Source: Thermoanaerobaculia bacterium
GTDB lineage: Bacteria > Acidobacteriota > Thermoanaerobaculia > Multivoradales > Multivoraceae
DNA length: 64,000 bases
NCBI GenBank assembly: GCA_022822365.1
Contig: JAJEBV010000006.1
Location: 62,001-126,000 of the forward strand
Reading direction: 5' to 3'
This document shows positions 57,165 through 64,000 of the stretch, piece by piece. The notes beneath the pieces were generated by a model. That model was not told where the DNA came from. It did no database searches and saw only the letters and a list, made by a program, of their open reading frames with translations. Position numbers and translations under genes: made by a program. The number at the start of each line of letters is the position of its first letter. Within the stretch, counting starts at the first letter, position 1.

Positions 57165-58380
57165 GACCGGCTCTGACCTCCCCGCCGACCAGATCGCCGG
57201 CCGTCGCAACACGTTTCGAGAAACGCGAGCGCCTGAACCACTCGGCCGTGATCAGAAGCAGCACGACCGCCAGGACCGCCCGCACAAAGTCGTACGAAAC
57301 GTCGCTCTCTCGCTCGAGAATCTGCCCCCCCGTCCGGAGGTATCCGTAGAGAAGCGCGCAGAACGGCACGGCCCACGGCCGGTTCCTGGCCAGCAACGCC
57401 ACGACGATTCCCTCGTAACCGAGACCGATCGACACGTTCAGGATGAGTCGGTCGTGAACGCCAAATACGAGGTGGGCCCCGGCCAGCCCCGCGATCGCGC
57501 CGCTCAGAGCCATCGAAAGCCAGACCACGCGACGCTCGTCGATACCGCCGTACCGGGCGAACGCGGCGTTCGCACCGACCATGCGCGCCCGGTAGCCGGA
57601 AGTGGTCGACCCCAGGTACACGGTGAGCGCGATGGCCGCCAGCAGCACGAGGACGAGCCCGACCGTGATCGTGGTGTGGGACACCAGGTTGGGCAGGAGG
57701 CTGCCCCGCGGAAACTGCTCCGACTGAACGTAGCCGGCGCTCCGATCGAGCAGCGGACCGCTCAGCACGGCCTCGTACACGCGCAGAGCGATGACGTTGA
57801 GCATGAGTGTCGACACGACCTCGTTCGCGCCGAGGCGAGCCTTGAGCACTCCCGCAAGCCCGCCGAGCAGAAAACCGCCAAGTGCCGCCGCCGCAAGGAC
57901 GACCAGCCAGTGAACGGAGCCGGGGAGCCCGATGCCGAAGGCGGCCAACGCTCCGAAGAGCGCGCCGGCGTGCAACTGTCCATCCGCTCCGAGGCTGATC
58001 TGGCGGGCCTGAAACACGATGACGAACGCGAAGCCGAGTAGTGCCAGGGTGATCGAATCCGTGATCCAGGTGCTCCAGCGGGTAGACCGCGTCAGGGGTC
58101 CGAGTAGCAGGGCCTCCAGCGCGCCCAGCGGTTCATCGCTCACCAGGAAGACGATCGATATCGCGATCACGAGGCTCACCCCGATTGCCAGCAGCGGGGT
58201 CAGGCCATCCGTCCTGCCGAGACGGAAGTGAACGACCACGGCAGACGCCACCGCGACGTTGACCAGAATCACCGGAAACGCGTCCAACTGGCGAACCGGC
58301 GCCCAACTGAGTGCGACCACCAGCCCCGTGGCGACCGCCAACCAGACGGTGAGTCCCCATTTCAGCCGGAACCGGCTCAT
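57157..58380 (-). CDS. ABC transporter permease 1, BMP/nucleoside type
   Basis: 407 aa. It is longer than permease 2, with an extra N-terminal membrane segment. ARQISLGADGQLHAGALFGALAAFGIGLPG is the conserved first cytoplasmic-side motif. ANEVVSTLMLNVIALRVYEAVLSGPLLD and VGANAAFARYGGIDERRVVWLSMALSGAIAGLAG are characteristic of the YufP/NupP-like permeases. The start overlaps the ATPase stop (ATGA). Confidence 0.92.
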   Translation of the reverse strand: MSRFRLKWGLTVWLAVATGLVVALSWAPVRQLDAFPVILVNVAVASAVVVHFRLGRTDGLTPLLAIGVSLVIAISIVFLVSDEPLGALEALLLGPLTRSTRWSTWITDSITLALLGFAFVIVFQARQISLGADGQLHAGALFGALAAFGIGLPGSVHWLVVLAAAALGGFLLGGLAGVLKARLGANEVVSTLMLNVIALRVYEAVLSGPLLDRSAGYVQSEQFPRGSLLPNLVSHTTITVGLVLVLLAAIALTVYLGSTTSGYRARMVGANAAFARYGGIDERRVVWLSMALSGAIAGLAGAHLVFGVHDRLILNVSIGLGYEGIVVALLARNRPWAVPFCALLYGYLRTGGQILERESDVSYDFVRAVLAVVLLLITAEWFRRSRFSKRVATAGDLVGGEVRAGHG

Positions 58381-59939
58381 GCCGAAGCACCCTCGGAAGC
58401 CAGGCCGACCATGTAGCGGCCCAGGTCCGCTTCGCTGAGCGAGGACAGCTCATCCAGCGTCGCCGTAATGCGACCGTCGTAGAGCACCAGGATGCGATCC
58501 GAGAGGGCGAGCAGCTCCTCGGTGTCCGACGAGACGAGCAGGACCGATAGCCCGCGACTGCGCTCCGCGCGCAACCGCTTGCGGATGGCGCGTGTGCTTG
58601 CGGCATCCACGCCTCTCGTCGGCTGTTCCGCGACGAGGAGTTCCGGGCGGGCGGACAGCTCCCGCGCGAGAATCAGCTTCTGCGCGTTCCCTCCCGAAAG
58701 CGAAGAGACCGGCGCTTCGACATCAGCCGCGACAATTCCGAACTCGTCCAACAGCCTTCCAGCGAGCGAACGGGCGGCACGGTGGTTCAGCCAGCCAAGT
58801 CGCGAAAACGGCGAGAACCGGTGTCGACTCACGATCAGGTTGTCGCTGATGCTCTCCGATTCGGCGACACCGTTCAGGCCCCGGTCGGCCGGAATGTAGC
58901 CAACGCCAAGTTCCCGGATCGCGCGTCGCGCCTTGCCGAGCAGGGACACGCCCCGCAGACGGATCGTCCCGCCAGCTGCCGGTCGGTCGCCCGTCAGGAC
59001 GTCGACGAGTTCTCGCTGGCCGTTGCCTCCGACTCCGGCAAGACCCACGATCTCACCGTTGCAAAGCGTGAACCCCACACCCCGAAGCGCGGCTCCCCCA
59101 CCCTCGCGGCCGGCGCGGAGGTCCCGGACGGACAGCAGCGCGGGGCTGTCCGTATCTCGACCGCGGGTTGCCATGGAGTCCGCGGTGAAATCCCCGGGCG
59201 CTTCCCGCAACTTCGCGATCTCACCGCTATCCGCAAGCACATTCGTCACCCGGCCGGCGCGCATGAAGGCGACCCGATCGGCCATCCTGGAAACCTCGCG
59301 CATCTTGTGGGAGACGACAACCACGCTCGTGCCGTCCTTGATGACCGCCCTCAGTCCTTCCCGCAGCGACTCCCGTCCCGCCGTGCCAAGAGCCGAGAAC
59401 GGCTCGTCCAGTATCAGGACCCTCACGTCGCGATGAACGGCGCGCAGGATCTCGACCCGCTGCCGGTCGCCGACCGAGAGCGTCGCCAGCCGCGCCCGGG
59501 GATTCAGACGCCAGCCGAAGCGGTCGGCCAACTCCTCGGTGCGGGCTTCGGCGCCGCGCACGTCGAACAGCCCCAGGCGATCGACGGGTTCGGCGCCCAG
59601 CACGACGTTCTCGGCGACCGACAGGTGCTCGGGTTGCCTGAGCTCCTGACGAACCATCGCGATTCCATCCGCCAGCGCATGGCGGGGTGTCGGATAGAGG
59701 CGTCGCTCGCCCGCGCGGAAGATAGAGCCGGAATCCGGGCGCACCAGGCCGCATGCGACCTTCATCAAGGTCGTCTTGCCCGCGCCGTTGTCGCCAACGA
59801 TGGCGTGGACTTCGCCACGACGCAGCGTGAAGTCGACACCGGCATTCGCACGCACCCCGCCCGGATAGCGTTTCTCGATCGCCCGGAGTTCAAGTGCCGG
59901 AGCCGGCTCCGGCTCGGCCGCACCGCTCCCTGCGTTCAC
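58377..59939 (-). CDS. ABC transporter ATPase with two fused nucleotide-binding domains
   Basis: 520 aa. Domain 1 has Walker A GDNGAGKTT (49-57), the signature LSVGDRQRVEIL and Walker B VLILDEPFSALG. Domain 2 (from about 265) has the usual relaxed P-loop GVGGNGQRELVDVLTG, signature LSGGNAQKLILARE and LLVAEQPTRGVD. This is the RbsA/MglA/NupO layout used by sugar and nucleoside importers. It is coupled to its neighbours by four-base overlaps at both ends. Confidence 0.95.
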   Translation of the reverse strand: MNAGSGAAEPEPAPALELRAIEKRYPGGVRANAGVDFTLRRGEVHAIVGDNGAGKTTLMKVACGLVRPDSGSIFRAGERRLYPTPRHALADGIAMVRQELRQPEHLSVAENVVLGAEPVDRLGLFDVRGAEARTEELADRFGWRLNPRARLATLSVGDRQRVEILRAVHRDVRVLILDEPFSALGTAGRESLREGLRAVIKDGTSVVVVSHKMREVSRMADRVAFMRAGRVTNVLADSGEIAKLREAPGDFTADSMATRGRDTDSPALLSVRDLRAGREGGGAALRGVGFTLCNGEIVGLAGVGGNGQRELVDVLTGDRPAAGGTIRLRGVSLLGKARRAIRELGVGYIPADRGLNGVAESESISDNLIVSRHRFSPFSRLGWLNHRAARSLAGRLLDEFGIVAADVEAPVSSLSGGNAQKLILARELSARPELLVAEQPTRGVDAASTRAIRKRLRAERSRGLSVLLVSSDTEELLALSDRILVLYDGRITATLDELSSLSEADLGRYMVGLASEGASA

Positions 59940-61024
59940 TCCGCCGGCACTCCCGGTGCCCTGACGACGACAATCCGACCCTCCACGATGTCCCGGCTTG
60001 CGGCCTCGACCCGGGACATCACATCCGGCGGCGTCAGCGAGCGGAACTGCTCCCCGTCCGCCAGACCGACTCCTCCTTCCGCGAGGCCCAGACTCACGGA
60101 GGCGCCGTAGCGGAGACTGCCGTTCAGGTGCGCGTTGAGAGCATCGACCACGGCCCGATCGATGTTCTTGAGCACGGAAGTCAGCATCCGATCCGCCCCG
60201 GGCACCCTGGAGCTTCCCAGCAGCGTGGCCTGGTTCGAGTCGACGCCGATGACCCAGCGGTCACGTGCCCCGGCAGCCGACACGACACCGAGCCCGGAGC
60301 CCCCGGCCGCATGGAACACGACATCGACTCGACGATCGAAGAGTCCCAGGGCGACCTCCTTGCCGCGAGCCGGGTCGGTGAAGCTGCCCAGGTACTGCTG
60401 GAGCACCTCGACGCCCTCGACCGACGACGCCCCTTGCTCAAAGCCTCCCAGGAAATCGGCGATCACCGGAATCTCGATGCCGCCAACGGCGCCCACGACC
60501 CGCTCGCGGTTCATGCCGTCAATCGGACGCGACGTCATCAGGCCCGCATAGAGACCCGCGAGGTAACCCCCTTCGTTCTGCCGAAAGAGGATCGAATGCA
60601 CGTTCGAGCAACCGCATCGGTCCGAATCCACCTCGGCATCCATGCTGATGAACCGTCGATCCGGGTGTCTGCCCGCGATCGCCTCGAGAGCCTGCGCCAT
60701 GACGTAGGTCAGCGTGATCAGGACGTCGTAGACGTCATCGCCGGCCGCTACGTCGGCGAGCCCGGACGCCCACGTCGCCGGGTCGTGGCCGAGTTCGATG
60801 GTCGCCGCCTGGATCCCCAACTCGGCAACTGCCAGCTCCATACCTGCCTGGGCAGCGTCGAAGAAGGACCGATCGCCCAGCGTGCCGTTGAGCACCAGCA
60901 CCACCCGCAGCGGCCGGGCAGCCGCCGCCGTATCCCCGACCTCGCCTGCCGCACCCGGCCCTTCCTCACCGCCGCATCCGGCGAGGAGCAGTGGCAGGGC
61001 AACGGCTAGCGTGACCCGTCTCAC
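59936..61024 (-). CDS. BMP-family substrate-binding lipoprotein
   Basis: 362 aa. Lipobox LLLAGC gives lipidation at C17. The BMP/PnrA fold shows LRVVLVLNGTLGDRSFFDAAQAG, DVLITLTYVMAQALEAIAGRHPDRRFISMDA, ILFRQNEGGYLAGLYAGLMT, VVFHAAGGSGLGVVSAA and WVIGVDSNQATL, all of which are standard. Family members bind purine nucleosides such as adenosine, guanosine and inosine. It stands four bases after the TonB receptor gene and overlaps the ATPase gene (ATGA), so outer- and inner-membrane uptake steps share one operon. Confidence 0.93.
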   Translation of the reverse strand: MRRVTLAVALPLLLAGCGGEEGPGAAGEVGDTAAAARPLRVVLVLNGTLGDRSFFDAAQAGMELAVAELGIQAATIELGHDPATWASGLADVAAGDDVYDVLITLTYVMAQALEAIAGRHPDRRFISMDAEVDSDRCGCSNVHSILFRQNEGGYLAGLYAGLMTSRPIDGMNRERVVGAVGGIEIPVIADFLGGFEQGASSVEGVEVLQQYLGSFTDPARGKEVALGLFDRRVDVVFHAAGGSGLGVVSAAGARDRWVIGVDSNQATLLGSSRVPGADRMLTSVLKNIDRAVVDALNAHLNGSLRYGASVSLGLAEGGVGLADGEQFRSLTPPDVMSRVEAASRDIVEGRIVVVRAPGVPAE

Positions 61025-61028
61025 GCCG

Positions 61029-63458
61029 CTAGAACTCGAAGCGGGCCGACAACGTCACGGTGCGCGGCGCGCCGATGAAGTACCGGTCCAGCGTCCGGCC
61101 CGCGCCGCCTACCGCCCCGAACTCCGGAAGGGTGGCGGTGGCGCCGGAAACGGCGCTGACGTACTCCTCGTCGAGCAGGTTGTCGAGGTTCAACTGAAGC
61201 GAGAGGCCTTCAAGGGCCGAACGGGCCTGAAAGTCATAGCGAGCGTTAAGTCCGAGCAGGATGTGCTCGTCGAGCGTCTCGATGCCAAGCGCCTGGAGGG
61301 CGTCAACACCGGCACCGCTCTCGTCGAAACAGAAGAACCGGTTGCAGAAGTCCGGCACGATCAGATGCGCGCCGACCCGTTCGCCGACGTACTTGGCAGT
61401 CGCCTGGAGCCGCAGGCGCTCACCGGGCTCCAGACCGATCTCGGCGTACAGCGCGTGCTCGGGAATGTCCCGAATGCGCTCCCCGCCGATGACGCCCTGG
61501 GCAGCCAGGCTCAGCCGTTCCACGTCATTCGCGGCTTCCTTGTGCGTCGCGTCCTGCCAGGCGTAGGAAAAGTAGGCGTCCGCCACGCCGAAGTCCCTGA
61601 ATCCCGAGACCTCGATGCCCACGGTCTCGCCGCCTCCGATGTTGCCCGCCTTGGTTGCCACGTTGCCACGGATGATGTCGTCCACGTCCTCCGGATCACC
61701 GGGATCCCTGGGCACGATTCCGATCAGGTTCTCCAGATCGACGACGTAGCCCTGAACGAGGAATGCCCAGTCCTCACCGACGAACCGCAAGCCGATGTCG
61801 AAGTTCTCCGTCTCGACCGGCTCGAGTTCGTCGACATCGATCGCCGCGGTCGATCCCAGGAACGTGTCCTCCGGGATGCCGGCGAAGTTCTGAGCGTAGC
61901 CAGCGAACAACTCCGCTGCGTCCGTGAGCTTGAGTGAGAAACCGACCTTCGGGTTCAACCCGGAACTCTGGGACTCGTCCACGGCGACTCGATACTCGAG
62001 TGGAGACTCCGCCTCGTAGTCGATCCGGTGGTGCGTCAGCCCCACATCCACGGTCAGCCGGTCGTCAAGGAGCGACCACTCGTCCTGGATGTACAGCATC
62101 GTCGTATCCACGTTCGCCGTCCGCTCGTACTCCACGTACCTCAGGTCGTTGCGGTCCACCGCGATGCTCCGCCCCGGGTTGAGGATCGGGTAGAAGTTCC
62201 GAAACTCCGTCGCCTCGTTGTTCTCCCGCCAGAGGCCGACCCTCAGATCGCCGGCACGGTCGGATCCGTCGATCAGGAGTTCCGAGGTCAGTCCGACCCG
62301 GTCGCGGTCGCGGGGGGTGATTCTGAGGTCCGCCGGGCCGCCAACCGCGTTGCCGTCCCTGGCCTGCAGGACCGACGGCCGGATCGCACCTCCGTTCTCA
62401 TCGTAGCCAAGCACGGCGCGCGGATCGTCCCCTTCGAGGTCCCGCTGACGGTTCTGATACCGGAGCGATTCGCCTCGAAGCGAGTGAACGTAGGGGTTCA
62501 CCTGCAGGAAGAGCCTGTCGGTGAGCTGGAAGTCACCGTTCACGTAGGCCAGCAGATCTTCTCGTATTCCACCCAGGGCGCCGCCGAAGTCCGCGTCGAC
62601 GTTCGGGATGCCGGTCAGGGCGTCCGTCGCGCGGTCGCTCCTGGGATCGTCCCTGTATTCATCCAGGGTAATGATGTTGAAGTCGTTGTCGTCGCGATCG
62701 TTGTAACTGACCCGAAAGCGCACGGTCGAGCGCTCGCCCTGCCTGCGGAGCTTCAGTTCCGCGTGCTCGCGGTTCGCCGATCTGTTCTGACGCCCGGTGA
62801 AGATCTCGTGGGTTTGCGTCGAAGCGCTGACATAGCCGGTCCAACCAGCCCCGAAGTCGCCGAAGTCCGCCCGTGTAAACAGGCGCCAGTACCCGAACTC
62901 GCCGTACCCCGACTCGATATCCACTCCCGCGTCGCTTTCCGGGTCGACCGTCTCGAAGTTGACGAAGCCGCCGAGGGCAAACCGGGACGGAGAACCGATG
63001 TCTCCGGAACTCTGGGAAACGACCACCTTGGCGACGTTGCTCGCCTCGAGAAACCGGTTCGGCGGCTGGCCGCCATTGAACCGCGTGTCGCCGGTCGGGA
63101 TGCCATCCACGGAAAAGCCGACCTGCTCGTCCGTCAATCCACGCAGGTAGATCTCGTACGAGAAGCTGCCGCCCCGGGTATCTCCGGTCGACACCTGCAC
63201 ACCCGGGATCTTGGCGAGACTCTGGGTGACCTCCGCGCCGAACGGGCGCTCGTCAATTTCCTCCGCCGTCAACGTGGAGGAGGCACGGGTCAGACCGCTA
63301 CCCACCAGGTCGCCAATGACGACGATCGCCTCTTCAACGACCGGCTTCGCCTCCTCTTCACCAGCGGCCGCCTCCGGTTCGTCTTCCTGGGCAGCAGCAA
63401 ACCCGGGCAAGGCGACGACGGCAACCAGTACAACCAGCGTAATCCGACAAACAGACAT
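61029..63458 (-). CDS. TonB-dependent receptor heading the nucleoside-type uptake operon
   Basis: 809 aa. Signal peptide LVVLVAVVALPGFAAAQ; a TonB-box-like VEEAIVVIGD; the plug with SSTLTAEEIDERPFGAEVTQSLAKIPGVQV and GGSFSYEIYLRGLTDEQVGFSVDGIPTGDTRFNGG; and a 22-strand-type barrel with GFSLKLTDAAELFAGYAQNF and a C-terminal APRTVTLSARFEF. It has no carboxypeptidase-like domain, unlike the 40-43 kb receptor. GGAGGAAG precedes the ATG. Its operon partners suggest that it imports a nucleoside- or base-containing compound across the outer membrane. Confidence 0.92.
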   Translation of the reverse strand: MSVCRITLVVLVAVVALPGFAAAQEDEPEAAAGEEEAKPVVEEAIVVIGDLVGSGLTRASSTLTAEEIDERPFGAEVTQSLAKIPGVQVSTGDTRGGSFSYEIYLRGLTDEQVGFSVDGIPTGDTRFNGGQPPNRFLEASNVAKVVVSQSSGDIGSPSRFALGGFVNFETVDPESDAGVDIESGYGEFGYWRLFTRADFGDFGAGWTGYVSASTQTHEIFTGRQNRSANREHAELKLRRQGERSTVRFRVSYNDRDDNDFNIITLDEYRDDPRSDRATDALTGIPNVDADFGGALGGIREDLLAYVNGDFQLTDRLFLQVNPYVHSLRGESLRYQNRQRDLEGDDPRAVLGYDENGGAIRPSVLQARDGNAVGGPADLRITPRDRDRVGLTSELLIDGSDRAGDLRVGLWRENNEATEFRNFYPILNPGRSIAVDRNDLRYVEYERTANVDTTMLYIQDEWSLLDDRLTVDVGLTHHRIDYEAESPLEYRVAVDESQSSGLNPKVGFSLKLTDAAELFAGYAQNFAGIPEDTFLGSTAAIDVDELEPVETENFDIGLRFVGEDWAFLVQGYVVDLENLIGIVPRDPGDPEDVDDIIRGNVATKAGNIGGGETVGIEVSGFRDFGVADAYFSYAWQDATHKEAANDVERLSLAAQGVIGGERIRDIPEHALYAEIGLEPGERLRLQATAKYVGERVGAHLIVPDFCNRFFCFDESGAGVDALQALGIETLDEHILLGLNARYDFQARSALEGLSLQLNLDNLLDEEYVSAVSGATATLPEFGAVGGAGRTLDRYFIGAPRTVTLSARFEF

Positions 63459-63517
63459 TGGGCTTCCTCCTGAAGTTCGTCCTGATCTCCTTGGGCCAAG
63501 CGGACACGATGCGCCCG

Positions 63518-63565
63518 ATTGTAACGTTTCATTTTTCGAGGTTCAACCGGACGTGAAACGTCTCA
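63518..63565 (-). promoter_or_regulatory. Promoter with two LacI-type operators, TonB receptor/ABC operon
   Basis: Read on the minus strand, -35 TTGAAC (63546-63541), a 17-base spacer and -10 TACAAT (63523-63518) form a sigma70-type promoter about 60 bases before the receptor start. TGAAACGTTACA (63531-63520) overlaps the -10. TGAGACGTTTCA (63565-63554) sits just upstream of the -35. Each differs by one base from the perfect palindrome TGAAACGTTTCA, a LacI-family-type site with central CG. Centres are 34 bases apart. A LacI gene lies at the other end of the cluster. Confidence 0.75.
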
Positions 63566-63583
63566 CTTCACGCCAAGAAAGAA

Positions 63584-63614
63584 GCCGGCCACGCGCTGAG
63601 AGCACGTGGCCGGC
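63584..63614 (-). terminator. Terminator of glnA
   Basis: Ten-base stem GCCGGCCACG/CGTGGCCGGC (63584-63593 with 63605-63614), 11-base loop, 25 bases after the glnA stop. On the minus strand it is followed by TTCTTTCTT, so it reads as a rho-independent terminator for glnA. Confidence 0.8.
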
Positions 63615-63638
63615 CTTAACCTCAGGCTCGGTGTGGGC

Positions 63639-64000
63639 CTAGATGTCGTAGTACAGCGCGAACTCGTGCGGGTGCGGCCGCAAGGCGACCTCCTGGCACT
63701 CGCTCTCCCGCTTGTACGCGATGTGGTTCTCGATCACGTCCTCGTCGAACACGCCTCCCGCGGTCAGGAACTCGTGGTCCTCCTCGAGGGCGTCCAGCGC
63801 CTCGTCGAGGGTCGCCGGCGTGGTCGGAACGCCCTGGCTCTCCTCCGGCGACAGATCGTAGATGTCGACGTCGAGCGAGCTGCCCGGGTCGATCTCGTTC
63901 TGAATGCCGTCTAGCGCCGCCATCAGCAGAGCCGCGAAGGCGAGGTACGGGTTGCAGCTCGGGTCGGGGCAACGGAACTCGACCCGCTTCGCCTTCGGCG
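63639..64000 (-). CDS. glnA: Glutamine synthetase type I, C-terminal part (5' end outside window)
   Basis: About 120 codons of the C-terminus are visible; the start lies beyond the right edge. [36 protein letters not shown] is the conserved helix region. [10 protein letters not shown] contains the tyrosine that is adenylylated in type I-beta enzymes. [15 protein letters not shown] and the ending [11 protein letters not shown] match the family C-terminus. The enzyme makes glutamine from glutamate and ammonia with ATP. The presence of the adenylylation tyrosine suggests GlnE-type control. Confidence 0.95.
   Translation of the reverse strand, partial: PKAKRVEFRCPDPSCNPYLAFAALLMAALDGIQNEIDPGSSLDVDIYDLSPEESQGVPTTPATLDEALDALEEDHEFLTAGGVFDEDVIENHIAYKRESECQEVALRPHPHEFALYYDI

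Noticed and set aside
1..64000. tRNA genes, rRNA, CRISPR arrays and insertion sequences
   Set aside because: No T-loop GTTCRA with matching acceptor stems, no regularly spaced repeats and no transposase were recognised by eye; a covariance-model scan would be needed to exclude small RNAs.

Overview
The window is GC-rich, densely coded chromosomal DNA with about 50 genes. I found no rRNA, tRNA, CRISPR array or recognisable transposase. The gene content suggests a free-living, carbohydrate- and peptide-scavenging member of Acidobacteriota or a close relative. Pointers are an Oar-like TonB receptor with an N-terminal carboxypeptidase-like domain, a cytochrome c/copper monooxygenase fusion, tandem partly degenerate amidohydrolases, PQQ-type propellers, lipoprotein sulfatases and type I glutamine synthetase. 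This placement is inference from gene families only.

Positions 1-9.5 kb: a copper monooxygenase with a haem c domain (cut by the left edge), then a BolA/CGFS-glutaredoxin pair. Divergent from these runs a sugar operon of secreted PQQ-like propeller, Gfo/Idh/MocA dehydrogenase, sugar-phosphate-isomerase-like TIM barrel, XylA and XylB. Positions 9.5-16.7 kb: a DUF3014 protein, a VWA (CoxE-like) plus MoxR ATPase pair, a sirtuin, Hsp20 with a good sigma70-type promoter and a strong terminator, a four-domain S1 protein with an acidic tail, a DUF1820 protein and an OmpH/Skp chaperone. Positions 16.7-24.5 kb: a double-domain amidohydrolase plus a single-domain one, endonuclease III, an M20 amidohydrolase broken by one frameshift, and a TlpA-like thioredoxin.

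Positions 24.6-37 kb are more accessory in character: a sulfatase, a Phd/PIN toxin-antitoxin pair with phased operator-like repeats, PdxA, a deazaflavin-type nitroreductase, a decayed sulfatase remnant, an MscS channel, two secreted hypothetical proteins, a large fibronectin-III protein with a duplicated C-terminal domain, and a DUF222-HNH protein carrying two in-frame palindromes. Positions 37-43 kb: three tandem LuxR-type paralogues (one reduced to its HTH) divergent from the Oar-like receptor. Positions 43-48 kb: an M24 peptidase, a pair of dissimilar acyl-CoA dehydrogenases and a DUF4143 ATPase.

Positions 48-64 kb: a four-gene operon (PQQ propeller, sialidase-like, serine hydrolase, beta-barrel protein). 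Next comes what looks like a complete nucleoside or nucleobase uptake and deamination locus: TonB receptor, BMP lipoprotein, fused ABC ATPase, two permeases, deaminase-like amidohydrolase, glutamine-amidotransferase-like protein and a LacI regulator. Its promoter carries two near-palindromic LacI-type operators, one over the -10 element and one just upstream of the -35. The window ends in the 3' part of glnA and its terminator. I saw no clearly new defence system. The most distinctive items are this LacI-controlled locus, the LuxR array beside the Oar-like receptor, the palindromes inside the HNH gene and the secreted-protein island.
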